Positions 22,918 through 31,482 of a stretch of DNA of 64,000 nucleotides are shown here, in pieces (the stretch's first letter is position 1; every line of letters starts with the position of its first letter). A model generated the notes under the pieces. It saw only the letters and a list, made by a program, of their open reading frames with translations, was not told where the DNA came from and did not search any database. Position numbers and translations under genes: made by a program. The DNA is from Novosphingobium sp. Lineage in GTDB: Bacteria > Pseudomonadota > Alphaproteobacteria > Sphingomonadales > Sphingomonadaceae. The stretch lies in assembly GCF_027531025.1 (NCBI RefSeq), contig NZ_JAPZQX010000009.1, positions 124,001 through 188,000 on the forward strand, in the 5' to 3' direction.

Positions 22918-25215
22918 GTGTCCGAAGAAGCCACCCCCAAGGAAGCCAGCCCCAAGGAAGAGAGCCGGGTCAGCTTCACCGAGCGCGAGGCGCTGTTCTA
23001 TCACAAGACCATCCGCCCGGGTAAGATCGAGATCATCGCCAGCAAGCCGATGGCGACCCAGCGCGACCTGAGCCTGGCCTATTCGCCGGGCGTGGCCGTG
23101 CCGGTCCAGGCCATCGCCGACAATCCGGCCGACGCCTATGAATATACCGCCAAGGGCAACCTGGTGGCCGTGATCTCCAACGGCACCGCGATCCTTGGCA
23201 TGGGCAACCTGGGCGCGCTGGCATCGAAGCCGGTGATGGAAGGCAAGGCGGTGCTGTTCAAGCGCTTTGCCGACGTCGATTCGATCGACATCGAACTGGC
23301 CAGCGAAGACCCCGATGCAATCATCGAGGCGGTGGCGATGATGGAACCCAGCTTCGGCGGCATCAATCTTGAGGACATCAAGGCCCCTGAATGCTTCGTG
23401 ATCGAGCAGGCCCTGCGCGATCGGATGAAGATCCCGGTCATGCACGACGACCAGCACGGGACGGCAATCATCGCCGCCGCCGGCCTGGTCAACGCCTGTT
23501 TCCTGACCGGCCGCGAGTTCAAGGACGTGAAGGTGGTGGTCAACGGCGCAGGGGCCTCGGCGCTGGCCTGCACCGCGCTGATCAAGTCGATGGGCGTGCG
23601 GCACGAGAACGTGACCGTCTGCGACCGGTCCGGCGTGATCTATCGCGGCCGCGAGGGCGGCATGGACCAGTGGAAGAGCGCCCATGCGATCGACACCGCC
23701 GCGCGCGATCTGGAAGAGGCGCTGGTCGGCGCCGACATCTTCCTGGGCCTGTCCGCCGCCGGAGCGCTGAAGCCCGAATATGTGGCCAAGATGGCACCCC
23801 AGCCGATCATCTTCGCCATGGCCAACCCCGATCCGGAAATTCGGCCCGAAGAAGCCAAGGCCGTGCGGCCCGATGCGATCATCGCCACCGGGCGCAGCGA
23901 CTATCCCAACCAGGTCAACAATGTGCTGGGTTTCCCCTTCATCTTCCGCGGCGCGCTGGACGTGCGGGCCACCGCGATCAACGAGGAGATGAAGATCGCC
24001 GCCGCCAAGGCGATTGCCGAGCTGGCCCGCGAACAGGTGCCCGATGAAGTGGCCGCCGCCTATGGCAAGAACCACCAGTTCGGCCCGGAATACATCATCC
24101 CCGCGCCGTTCGATCCGCGGCTGATGGAAGTCGTTTCCTCGGCCGTAGCCAAGGCGGCGATGGACACCGGCGTGGCCCAGAAGCCGATCGAGGATTTCGA
24201 CGCCTATCGCACCAGCCTGAAGGCGCGCCTCAACCCCACCACCTCGGTCCTGACCCAGGTCTATGAACAGGTGAAGGCCAACCCCAAGCGGGTGATCTTT
24301 GCCGAGGCCGAGGACGAGATCGTGCTGCGCGCCGCGATCCAGTACCGGGATTTCGGTTATGGCGAACCGGTGCTGGTTGGCCGGACCGAACAGGTCAAGG
24401 CCAAGCTGGCCGAGCTGGGCGTGGAAGACCCGAATGCCTGGCATATCGAGAATTCGGCCGTAAGCGAACACGTGCCGGCCATGGTCGAGCTGCTTTACGA
24501 CAAGCTCCAGCGGCGCGGCTTCCTGGAACGCGACGTGCGCCGCATGGTCAACCAGGACCGCAATGTCTTTGCCTCGCTGCTGCTCAAGCTGGGGGTGGGC
24601 GATGCCATGGTGACGGGCAAGACCCGCACCTTTGCCCAGACCATCCGCGAAGTGCGCCAGGTGCTGGAACCGCAGGAGGGCCGCCTGCCCTTCGGCATTC
24701 ACCTGATGATCGGCAAGAACTATACCGTGTTCCTGGCCGACACGACGGTGAACGAGCGGCCGAATGCGGCCGAACTGGCGGTGATCGCCAAGGAAACCGC
24801 CGCCGTCGCCCGCCGCCTGGGACATGAGCCGCGGGTGGCCTTCCTGTCCTATTCCACCTTCGGCAACCCGCCGGGCCGCTATCTGGAAAACATCCGCGAT
24901 GCAGTGGCGCTGCTCGATGCCGAGAATCCCGGCTTCGAATACGAAGGCGAAGTGGCCCCCGATGCCGCGCTCAACCCGACGGTCATGAAGAACTATCCCT
25001 TCAGCCGCCTGACCGCACCGGCCAACGTGCTGGTCATGCCGGGGCTGCAATCGGCCAACATCTCCGCCAAGCTGCTGCGCGAACTGGCGGGCAATGCCAC
25101 GATCGGGCCGATGCTGATCGGGATGGAAAAGCCGGTCCAGGTCATCCCGATGACCGCGATCGCGCCCGATGTGCTGACCCTCGCCGTGCTGGCCGCGGCA
25201 GGCGTCGCGGGCTGA
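22918..25215 (+). CDS. maeB: NADP-dependent malic enzyme with C-terminal phosphotransacetylase-like domain
   Basis: Oxidative decarboxylation of malate to pyruvate. A 765-residue hybrid: N-terminal malic enzyme (DLSLAYSPGVAVPV near residue 47-60, metal-binding region IPVMHDDQHGTAI, NADP site VVNGAGASALAC) and C-terminal PTA_PTB-like domain (from about residue 430 to the end) that is regulatory in MaeB proteins. The start is GTG 22918, six bases after a strong AAGGAG; an in-frame TTG at 22903 lies inside that ribosome-binding site and is rejected. Followed by a hairpin at 25230-25259. Confidence 0.96.
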   Translation: MSEEATPKEASPKEESRVSFTEREALFYHKTIRPGKIEIIASKPMATQRDLSLAYSPGVAVPVQAIADNPADAYEYTAKGNLVAVISNGTAILGMGNLGALASKPVMEGKAVLFKRFADVDSIDIELASEDPDAIIEAVAMMEPSFGGINLEDIKAPECFVIEQALRDRMKIPVMHDDQHGTAIIAAAGLVNACFLTGREFKDVKVVVNGAGASALACTALIKSMGVRHENVTVCDRSGVIYRGREGGMDQWKSAHAIDTAARDLEEALVGADIFLGLSAAGALKPEYVAKMAPQPIIFAMANPDPEIRPEEAKAVRPDAIIATGRSDYPNQVNNVLGFPFIFRGALDVRATAINEEMKIAAAKAIAELAREQVPDEVAAAYGKNHQFGPEYIIPAPFDPRLMEVVSSAVAKAAMDTGVAQKPIEDFDAYRTSLKARLNPTTSVLTQVYEQVKANPKRVIFAEAEDEIVLRAAIQYRDFGYGEPVLVGRTEQVKAKLAELGVEDPNAWHIENSAVSEHVPAMVELLYDKLQRRGFLERDVRRMVNQDRNVFASLLLKLGVGDAMVTGKTRTFAQTIREVRQVLEPQEGRLPFGIHLMIGKNYTVFLADTTVNERPNAAELAVIAKETAAVARRLGHEPRVAFLSYSTFGNPPGRYLENIRDAVALLDAENPGFEYEGEVAPDAALNPTVMKNYPFSRLTAPANVLVMPGLQSANISAKLLRELAGNATIGPMLIGMEKPVQVIPMTAIAPDVLTLAVLAAAGVAG

Positions 25216-25229
25216 TCTTCGCCGGGTCT

Positions 25230-25259
25230 GCCCTTCGCGGTGATTGTGCCGCGAAGGGC
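25230..25259. terminator. hairpin between convergent maeB and TauE-like gene
   Basis: A perfect 11-bp stem (GCCCTTCGCGG paired with CCGCGAAGGGC) around an 8-base loop, 14 bp after the maeB stop and 29 bp before the end of the convergent transporter gene. No clear T tract follows on either strand, so it may be a weak bidirectional terminator or a 3' mRNA-stabilising stem. Confidence 0.55.
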
Positions 25260-25288
25260 GCCCCGGTGGCGCGCGGGGGCTGGTCCAC

Positions 25289-26053
25289 TTACCCCAGCGC
25301 GCGATAAACTCCGTAGCCGCTGGTCAGCGACAGCACGACGCCGACCAGGATCAGCATGGCCTTGGGCGGGAAATGCTTGGCCGCCCAGGCGCCGAGCGGC
25401 GCGGCCGCCACCCCGCCGATCAGCAGGCCCAGCGTCGCCCCGGCCACATCGGCCAGCCCGAGGTGATAGATGAAGGTGGCGCTGATCGTCAGCGTCAGGA
25501 AAAACTCGACCGAATTGACCGTGCCTACCACCTTGCGCGGGTCGGCCCCCTGGATCAGCAGGTTGGACGTAACCACCGGGCCCCAGCCGCCGCCACCCGC
25601 CGCATCGAGGAACCCGCCGACCAGGCCCAGCGGCGCCACCAGCTTCGCCTCGCGCAGCTTGGGCGGATAGAACAGCCCGCGCCACAGGAGGTAGAGGCCG
25701 ATCCCGGCAAGGTAGGTCAGGACGAAGGGCTTGACCACGTCGGCATGGAGCGAGGTCAGCACATAGGCACCGGCGATGCCGCCGATCACGCCCGGCACCA
25801 GCAGGCGGAAGAAGAGCTTCCCATCGATATTGCCGTGCAGCAGGTGGCTGATTCCCGATGCCGCGGTGGTGAAGCATTCGACCAGGTGGACCCGCTGCGA
25901 GGCCTGGGCCGGGGGGACGCCCAGCACGCCGACCAGCAAGGTGTTCGAGATCACGCCAAAGGCCATGCCCAGTGCGCCATCGACCAACTGGGCGGCAAAG
26001 CCCACGGCAATGAAGGGGAGCAGGTAGGCAAGATCGATACCGGCAAGATCCAC
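25289..26053 (-). CDS. TSUP family (TauE/SafE-like) membrane transporter
   Basis: A 254-residue membrane protein with about eight helices and the two Gly-rich repeats of the TauE/SafE family: FAAQLVDGALGMAFGVISNT in the first half and LVGGFLDAAGGGGWGPVVTS in the second. The family exports or imports sulfite, sulfonates or other organic anions; the substrate here is not predictable. The start is GTG at 26053. Convergent with maeB. Confidence 0.9.
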   Translation of the reverse strand: MDLAGIDLAYLLPFIAVGFAAQLVDGALGMAFGVISNTLLVGVLGVPPAQASQRVHLVECFTTAASGISHLLHGNIDGKLFFRLLVPGVIGGIAGAYVLTSLHADVVKPFVLTYLAGIGLYLLWRGLFYPPKLREAKLVAPLGLVGGFLDAAGGGGWGPVVTSNLLIQGADPRKVVGTVNSVEFFLTLTISATFIYHLGLADVAGATLGLLIGGVAAAPLGAWAAKHFPPKAMLILVGVVLSLTSGYGVYRALG

Positions 26054-26122
26054 GACCGACTCCGCGCTCGGTTAATGTCGATCGAAAAGCTAGAGTTTGT
26101 AAATGACCGACGCCACAAAGTT

Positions 26123-26181
26123 TTTCGCTTCAGCGCCGAAGCGAAATTATCCTGCGGCGGGTCGCCCCGATCATCGGGGCG
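26123..26181. repeat. two inverted-repeat hairpins between TauE-like gene and trmB
   Basis: Between the start of the transporter gene (26053) and the stop of trmB (26203) lie two perfect stems. The first is 26123-26146, a 9-bp stem TTTCGCTTC/GAAGCGAAA with a 6-base loop; the second is 26163-26181, CGCCCCG/CGGGGCG around ATCAT. Either could end trmB transcription on the minus strand. No T-rich tail makes either a textbook Rho-independent site. Confidence 0.5.
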
Positions 26182-26202
26182 AGGCGTCCCGGCTGATATT
26201 GG

Positions 26203-26925
26203 TCAGCCCGCCTTGCGCCTATAGCGGAAGTACCAGACCTCGTGGCCATAGACGGCGCGGGCCTTGTGCTCATAGCGCGTTTCGGGCCAGCCGCCGGGAC
26301 GGACCTGGAAATCGCGCGGCTCCTGCGTCAGCCATTCGAATTGATGGGCATGACGCCGCATCACCATCAGGGCGTGACGGACATAGACCGGGTGATCGGT
26401 GCCAAAGCGGAATTCGCCGCCCGGTTTCAGCTTGGCCGCGAACAGATCGACCGGGCCATCGTTCATCATCCGCCGCTTGGCATGGCGTGCCTTGGGCCAG
26501 GGGTCGGGATGTAGCAGGTACAGGAAGCTCAGGTGACCGTCTGGTATGCGTTTAAGGACATCCAGGGCATCGCCGTGGTATATCCGAACGTTGCCCAAAG
26601 GCGGGTGTGCCCCATGATCGCCCGACACGTGGACCAGCGCCTGGGCCACCCCGTTGAGGAACGGCTCGGCTCCGATGAAGCCATGGTCGGGCAGCATGTC
26701 GGCCCGCGCCGCCATGTGCTCACCCCCGCCAAAGCCGATCTCGAAATGGAGCGGGCAATCCTGTCCGAACAGGCCAACCGCCGTCACCTCGCCCTCTTCA
26801 GGCACGGAAATCTGCGGCAAAAGCTGGTCAACCAGGGCCTGTTGCCCGGCGCGCAGGGGCTTGCCCTTGGCGCGGCCATAGAGGCGGTTAATCGTGGTCG
26901 GATCGCCGGATTTGTGCGCGGTCAT
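26203..26925 (-). CDS. trmB: tRNA (guanine-N7-)-methyltransferase
   Basis: Methylates G46 of tRNAs with S-adenosylmethionine. The 240-residue product has the SAM-binding motif LHFEIGFGGGEHMAARA near residue 60, the catalytic-site segment FLYLLHPDPWPKARHAKRRM near residues 133-152 (PDPWPK is diagnostic) and the closing GTDHPVYVRHAL segment. Starts at ATG 26925, 75 bp downstream of ctrA, separated from it by the ctrA terminator hairpin. Confidence 0.96.
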   Translation of the reverse strand: MTAHKSGDPTTINRLYGRAKGKPLRAGQQALVDQLLPQISVPEEGEVTAVGLFGQDCPLHFEIGFGGGEHMAARADMLPDHGFIGAEPFLNGVAQALVHVSGDHGAHPPLGNVRIYHGDALDVLKRIPDGHLSFLYLLHPDPWPKARHAKRRMMNDGPVDLFAAKLKPGGEFRFGTDHPVYVRHALMVMRRHAHQFEWLTQEPRDFQVRPGGWPETRYEHKARAVYGHEVWYFRYRRKAG

Positions 26926-26935
26926 CCGCGCCCCT

Positions 26936-26971
26936 TACAAACCAAAACGGCCCGCCGAAAGGGGCGAGCCG
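26936..26971 (-). terminator. Rho-independent terminator of ctrA
   Basis: Downstream of the ctrA stop, reading the minus strand, a 9-bp stem (CGGCTCGCC against GGCGGGCCG, one mismatch) with a short loop is followed immediately by TTTTGGTTTGT. It lies 28 bp after the ctrA stop codon and just upstream of trmB. Confidence 0.75.
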
Positions 26972-26999
26972 CAATGGTATGGCAATGACACGGAAAAGA

Positions 27000-27695
27000 T
27001 CAGGCGGCGACCGCTTCTTCACCCGGATCGCGCAACACATAGCCGCGGCCCCAGACGGTCTCGATGTAGTTCTCGCCGCCGCAGGCATGCGCAAGCTTCT
27101 TGCGCAGCTTGCAGATGAACACGTCGATGATCTTGAGTTCGGGTTCGTCCATCCCGCCATAAAGGTGGTTCAGGAACATTTCCTTGGTCAGCGTGGTGCC
27201 CTTGCGCAGCGAAAGCAGCTCGAGCATCGCATATTCCTTGCCGGTCAGGTGGACGCGGGCACCATCGACCTCGACGGTCTTGGCATCCAGGTTCACGGCC
27301 AGCTTGCCGGTGCGGATGACCGACTGCGAATGGCCCTTGGAACGGCGCACCACGGCATGAATCCGGGCCACGAGTTCCTCGCGGTGGAACGGCTTGGTCA
27401 CGTAATCGTCAGCCCCGAAGCCGAACGAGCGCACCTTGGAGTCCATCTCGCTGATACCGGACAGGATCAGCACCGGGGTCTGGACCTTGGCGACGCGCAG
27501 CTTCTTGAGCACGTCGTACCCGTGCATGTCGGGCAGGTTCAGGTCGAGGAGGATGATGTCGTAGTCATAGAGCTTGCCAAGGTCCAAGCCCTCTTCGCCC
27601 AGGTCGGTCGAATAGACGTTGAAACCCTCGGTGGTGAGCATCAGCTCAATAGCCCGCGCCGTGGTCGGCTCGTCCTCGATCAGCAGTACGCGCAT
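27000..27695 (-). CDS. ctrA: cell-cycle response regulator CtrA
   Basis: OmpR-type DNA-binding response regulator controlling cell-cycle and developmental genes in alphaproteobacteria. The 231-residue product has receiver residues Asp8/Asp9 region ([15 protein letters not shown]), phospho-acceptor Asp51 and Lys101, and a winged-helix domain with [20 protein letters not shown] and FICKLRKKL, near-identical to Caulobacter CtrA. It ends in Ala-Ala, as does the ClpXP-degraded Caulobacter protein. Start ATG 27695 begins [10 protein letters not shown]; the upstream extension to 27773 is non-homologous. TTAACC half-sites upstream fit autoregulation. Confidence 0.98.
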   Translation of the reverse strand: MRVLLIEDEPTTARAIELMLTTEGFNVYSTDLGEEGLDLGKLYDYDIILLDLNLPDMHGYDVLKKLRVAKVQTPVLILSGISEMDSKVRSFGFGADDYVTKPFHREELVARIHAVVRRSKGHSQSVIRTGKLAVNLDAKTVEVDGARVHLTGKEYAMLELLSLRKGTTLTKEMFLNHLYGGMDEPELKIIDVFICKLRKKLAHACGGENYIETVWGRGYVLRDPGEEAVAA

Positions 27696-27757
27696 GGGTC
27701 GTCCCCCCTTTGCCCCGTTTACGACAACAACCCTTTCGTAAGGGTCATTGCCAGCCA

Positions 27758-27790
27758 TTAACCATATGACCAATGAAGAGGAAAGGTTAA
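27758..27790. promoter_or_regulatory. candidate CtrA half-sites upstream of ctrA
   Basis: TTAACCAT at 27758-27765 and GGTTAA at 27785-27790 lie 60-95 bp upstream of the ctrA start. TTAACC-type half-sites are the recognised core of CtrA boxes, but no full TTAA-N7-TTAA is present, so this is a suggestion of autoregulation only. Confidence 0.35.
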
Positions 27791-27835
27791 TTTCTCGTAA
27801 ACGCGCGGATTCCGGCGAGTCGCGGGGTATCGCGG

Positions 27836-28270
27836 TCAGGTTTCGATCACCTTTGTGGCCGGATGATGCCGATCCAGATGCTTGCGGATAATCCGCAGGT
27901 TACGGGTATTCGAGCGATAAAGCAGGTCGAAGAGATCCCCGGCGACAGGCACTGCGCCAATCAGGCTGTCAAATCCGACATTGGCCGCCATCCGCCACAG
28001 CTGCCACTTCGGCAGGCCCAGATTGCGGGCCTCCCAGACCAGGTAAAGCCCCAACCCGGCAGTCAGCAGATCGCCCACTACCGGTACTACCCCGGCAATG
28101 GCATCAAGGCCGACTTTGCGGCGCAGGACCGGGATTTCCACCAGCCCTTCGAGCAGGCGCTCCAATACCTCGATCCGGCGCCGGACCGACAGCGGATCGC
28201 TGCCGAGCGGGATATCCGTCGTCAGCGGATCCATGCGCCGGGGTCGGTTGAGCCGGTTGAGACTGTCCAT
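27836..28270 (-). CDS. DUF4112 domain membrane protein
   Basis: A 144-residue protein matching the DUF4112 pattern: [20 protein letters not shown] near residues 55-75 and a second [26 protein letters not shown] near 98-124, i.e. two similar amphipathic/hydrophobic repeats. Start is set at ATG 28270 because AAGGAA lies 6 bases upstream; the ATG at 28276 would abut that Shine-Dalgarno sequence. Function unknown; probably a small inner-membrane protein. Confidence 0.85.
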   Translation of the reverse strand: MDSLNRLNRPRRMDPLTTDIPLGSDPLSVRRRIEVLERLLEGLVEIPVLRRKVGLDAIAGVVPVVGDLLTAGLGLYLVWEARNLGLPKWQLWRMAANVGFDSLIGAVPVAGDLFDLLYRSNTRNLRIIRKHLDRHHPATKVIET

Positions 28271-28324
28271 CACCATTTCCTTGCCGCTAGCGATCGACCT
28301 GGCCGAGGCTGCCTATTTGACCCC

Positions 28325-29794
28325 CTATTTGGGGAGCATGGCCAGCGGCAACAAGGGATGCACGTTCCAGGGGTTGGGCATGAACCCCGTCGTGCTGCCA
28401 CTGATCAGCGACCAGCGGATTGGTACGCCGAAGGGGATGAAGCTGTTGGCGATGGTCAGTTGGGCCTCAGCCTGGGCGAATAGGTCAGCGCGCCGGGCCG
28501 GATCTGTCTCGGCAAGGGCCTGGGCGGCCAGGCGATCGGCGGCAGCACTGCACAGGGTGCGGACATTGGTGCAGCTGAGCTGGTTGAGGAACCAGCCGGC
28601 GCGCGGATAACGCGCGACCGTGTCGACCAGCCGCAAGTCGGCAGGGGCATTTTCGGCAACCTTGCGGGAAGCTATGCCGATTGCCTCAAGATCGCTGCGC
28701 AGGCGGGTGAACAGCAAATCGCTGCCGGGTCCGGTGGGCAAGGCGATCCGCAACTGTGGGCGCCCCTTGTCCGCTCTCCAGCGCGCCACGCGCGCGGCGG
28801 CCGTGGCGCGGCGTTCCGCCAGTTCTTCACCGGGCCAGCGCTCGCCCACCGTCCCGTTATCGTCGCCCGCGCCCGGATTGACGATCCGCGTCGTGGCAGC
28901 CCAGCCGCCGACATTGAGCGCAATGGCCAGGGCATCTCGATCGATCGTCATGGCGATCGCTTCGCGGTTTTCCGCCGCGGCAAGAAATCCCTGGGGAGCG
29001 ACAACCGCAAGGCCAAACAGGCCCGCCACCGGATCGAGCCGGATTGCCCCGCGCGACACGCCGCTCGCATCAAGCCGCGGGAAATCAGCCAGCCGCCCGC
29101 CCAGGACCACGTCCGCTTCGCCCGCGTTGAAGCGGGAGATCGCCCGCTCGGCAGGCAGTGCCGAAAGCCGCAGCTTGCGGCTCCGTTCCGCCCACCCTTC
29201 AACCTGGGGGAGGCCGCGATCCTCTGGCGCAATTGGAGTGAGCAGCACGCTGCCTTCTTCGCGCTTCAGGCGCATCGGCCCTGCCCCGCGACCCTTGCGG
29301 GCCAGGCCCAGCTCCGGCTGAGCCAGAAGTTGCAGGAAATCGGGCTGTTGCTGGCGAAGGCGGATTTCGACCACCCGACCCGCCATCGCCCGCACCTCGG
29401 CAATTCCGGACAGATCCTGCGCCAGGGCTGTGCCGCGCAGCGCGGCGATCGCCTGAACGAGCGCCGCCCGGGCATTGTCGCCAGTCAGCGGCGTCTTGTC
29501 GGGCCAGGTCCCGTCACGCAGGCGGAAGATGTAACTGAGCCCATCGTCTGTAACGATCCAGCGGTCGGCCAGCGCCGGAACCACTCGGCCGCGCTCGTCG
29601 AAGCCGACCAGTCCTTCGATGGTCGATGAACGCACCAGCTGGGCCGCCAGGGGAAGCCGTGGGCCACTCGCGAACAGCGAACCAGGTTCTCCGATAACCA
29701 CCGCTTCGACCGCGCGATCGCTGGCCGAATTGCAGGCACCCAGCGCAACGAGCGGGGCAAGCGGAGACAACAGGCGGCGCAGCTTGGGCGACAT
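28325..29794 (-). CDS. peptide/nickel ABC transporter substrate-binding lipoprotein
   Basis: Family 5 extracellular solute-binding protein of 489 residues with a lipobox (LVALGAC, Cys about residue 20), so anchored in the periplasm. Family features include VVPALADRWIVTDDGLSYIFRLRDGTWPD and the later domain with IAMTIDRDALA. No permease or ATPase genes are adjacent, so it is an orphan; such orphans may serve unlinked transporters or act as sensors. The expected length of the family (500-550) is slightly undershot. Confidence 0.82.
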   Translation of the reverse strand: MSPKLRRLLSPLAPLVALGACNSASDRAVEAVVIGEPGSLFASGPRLPLAAQLVRSSTIEGLVGFDERGRVVPALADRWIVTDDGLSYIFRLRDGTWPDKTPLTGDNARAALVQAIAALRGTALAQDLSGIAEVRAMAGRVVEIRLRQQQPDFLQLLAQPELGLARKGRGAGPMRLKREEGSVLLTPIAPEDRGLPQVEGWAERSRKLRLSALPAERAISRFNAGEADVVLGGRLADFPRLDASGVSRGAIRLDPVAGLFGLAVVAPQGFLAAAENREAIAMTIDRDALAIALNVGGWAATTRIVNPGAGDDNGTVGERWPGEELAERRATAAARVARWRADKGRPQLRIALPTGPGSDLLFTRLRSDLEAIGIASRKVAENAPADLRLVDTVARYPRAGWFLNQLSCTNVRTLCSAAADRLAAQALAETDPARRADLFAQAEAQLTIANSFIPFGVPIRWSLISGSTTGFMPNPWNVHPLLPLAMLPK

Positions 29795-29839
29795 GCACCC
29801 TGCTTAGCCGATTAGAACGAGGGCGGACAGGCCCGCGCG

Positions 29840-30202
29840 TCAGATCTTGCGCAGGGTCGTAAAGTCGGGCTGGGGGACCAGGGGCGTGCGGACAAACCGC
29901 GGCGGGCCATCCCCGGTCGTAACGGGCGCACGTGCCAGCTTCGGATCGATCTCTTCCCGGAAGGCGATCCCGCAGCGGCTGTCCTGGACCCAGGCGACCG
30001 TCCCTTCGACCCAGCCGATATTGCGAAGCTGGATCCAGACCAGGACGCCGCGCTGCAATTGCGGGCCACCGTCGGCCATGAGGCCGCCGGACGACAGGTT
30101 GCGCACGCGCACCTTGTGCTCGCCCTCGATTCCGTCGATCCGCAGGTCAGCCGAAAGGAACAGGCTGTCGCGCGTGATCTGCCGATGCTCGTTCCCGCCC
30201 AT
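29840..30202 (-). CDS. PilZ domain protein
   Basis: A single-domain, 120-residue PilZ protein. The cyclic-di-GMP binding pattern is visible: RQITR (RxxxR) near residue 7 followed by RNLSSGGLMAD (the D/NxSxxG motif) about 30 residues later. I use ATG 30202; the frame is open to 30274 but the extra residues look non-homologous and neither start has a strong ribosome-binding site. Likely a cytoplasmic c-di-GMP receptor controlling motility or envelope functions. Confidence 0.85.
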   Translation of the reverse strand: MGGNEHRQITRDSLFLSADLRIDGIEGEHKVRVRNLSSGGLMADGGPQLQRGVLVWIQLRNIGWVEGTVAWVQDSRCGIAFREEIDPKLARAPVTTGDGPPRFVRTPLVPQPDFTTLRKI

Positions 30203-30372
30203 GGTCGCGTCTCGTACTCCTGGTTCCGTTCTAGGCCTGCCCCCTCGGAACAAGGGAACTAGCCGAGATGCCATCGCCGAAGACTAAACCGGAATGCCAA
30301 AGATGCGGTTAACGCCAGATCGGATCCCTGCGGGCAGCGCCGCTTCAACCGAGTTTTCGCCTGTCGGAAGGC

Positions 30373-30831
30373 TTAATCGTCGCGCGAAATCTTCTCGCGG
30401 CGCTCATGCGCTTCCTGGGCTTCGACCGTCATGGTCGCGATCGGGCGAGCCGACAGTCGACCCAGGCCGATCGGTTCCCCGGTAACCTCGCAATAGCCGT
30501 ATTCGCCCTCTTCGATCCGGCGCAGCGCCGAATCGATCTTGGCGATCAGCTTGCGCTGACGATCACGGGTACGCAGTTCGATCCCCCAGTCCGTCTCGCT
30601 CGAAGCCCGGTCATTGAGATCGGGTTCCCGGATCGGGCCATCCTGGAGCGATTGCAGGGTGTCCTGCGCTGCCGACAGGATCAGCTTCTTCCATTCGAGC
30701 AGCAGTCGCCGGTAATAGTCCAGCTGCGCCTCGCACATGTATTCTTCGCTGTCACTCGGGGTATAATCGCCGCCAAGCGAACGCTTCGCCTTGGCAAGGA
30801 CGTCAATCTCTTCGCCCAGAACCGTTGCCAT
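30373..30831 (-). CDS. dksA: RNA polymerase-binding transcription factor DksA
   Basis: Secondary-channel regulator acting with ppGpp in the stringent response. The 152-residue product has the coiled-coil region around ETDWGIELRTRDRQRKLIAKIDSALRRI and the C-terminal zinc-finger-like fold, but only the first of the four usual cysteines is present (YGYCEVTGEPIG; the third and fourth positions are Thr and Ala in ATMTVEAQEAHERREK). Start ATG 30831 follows GGAGAG; the frame upstream is spurious. Alphaproteobacterial DksA proteins lacking the full cysteine set are known, so it is probably functional without tight zinc binding. Confidence 0.93.
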   Translation of the reverse strand: MATVLGEEIDVLAKAKRSLGGDYTPSDSEEYMCEAQLDYYRRLLLEWKKLILSAAQDTLQSLQDGPIREPDLNDRASSETDWGIELRTRDRQRKLIAKIDSALRRIEEGEYGYCEVTGEPIGLGRLSARPIATMTVEAQEAHERREKISRDD

Positions 30832-31137
30832 AAACTCTCCACACCCAACCGAACGGACCCAGCGAGGTCCCTGCTGCCCCGGGTTTTCCCGATAGCTACC
30901 AGACGCCGGTTTTCGAGCGCGCCTATAGTGGGGGGGCAAGGCCCGCACAAGCGGCAATGCAGCGCTTTGGAGACATTCCACAGGCAGTTACCCATTTGCG
31001 CGTAAACCGGGGTTAACCGGCCAATTGCATGTCACCGAAAAGACTTTCTGCTGCGTTAACCTTTTGTTGACCAAGTTCCGCAAGTTTTGGCCTGTAACCG
31101 GGCAACAGGGACCCGGATCGAATTGGGGGTTGGAAAA
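30832..31137. other. 306-bp divergent intergenic region between dksA and the Sel1-type gene
   Basis: No convincing gene in this stretch. It should hold promoters for dksA (minus) and the Sel1-type gene (plus). A TTAA-N7-TTGA sequence at 31056-31070 is one mismatch from the CtrA box TTAA-N7-TTAA, and a further TTAACC lies near 31013. The tract has lower GC than its flanks and includes GTTAACC repeats, which fits regulatory DNA. Confidence 0.5.
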
Positions 31138-31476
31138 ATGAGCACGACCTGGATCCACACTGAAGCCTTCGCGACCGTGAAGCCGATGATCGAAGCCGGA
31201 GAAGACCTGCTGGTCGCCACTTGTCTGGCCGCCGCGGCCCAGGGGGATACGAGCGCCTACTACGATCTTGGTGTGGCCTATTCGACCGGCAGCCACGGCG
31301 TCGACTGCGACCTGATCGAAGCACACAAGTGGTTCAACCTGGCCGCCGCCGCCGGTCATGCCGAAGCCGCGCTCTGCCGCGCCGATGTCTCCGACGAGAT
31401 GACGGCCCGCGAGATCGCCGAAGCCCAGCGGCGCGCCCGCGAATGGCTCTCGGCGGCCGTGCGCAAGGCGGCCTGA
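31138..31476 (+). CDS. small Sel1-repeat-like protein
   Basis: A 112-residue helical protein with one clear Sel1/TPR-like repeat (DLGVAYSTGSHGVDCDLIEAH, then KWFNLAAAAGHAEA) near residues 45-78 and a charged C-terminal helix. Start ATG 31138 has GGGGGTTGG just upstream; the frame opens earlier at 31087 without support. No signal peptide, so cytoplasmic. Sel1-like proteins act as scaffolds; the partner is unknown. A possible CtrA box lies about 70 bp upstream. Confidence 0.75.
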   Translation: MSTTWIHTEAFATVKPMIEAGEDLLVATCLAAAAQGDTSAYYDLGVAYSTGSHGVDCDLIEAHKWFNLAAAAGHAEAALCRADVSDEMTAREIAEAQRRAREWLSAAVRKAA

Positions 31477-31482
31477 ACGGCC

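Noticed and set aside
22888-25050. 720-codon frame antisense to maeB
   Set aside because: Composition-driven shadow of the malic enzyme gene; no family features.
25230-25259. Riboswitch or attenuator interpretation of the hairpin after maeB
   Set aside because: It lies between two convergent gene ends, with no downstream gene to regulate.
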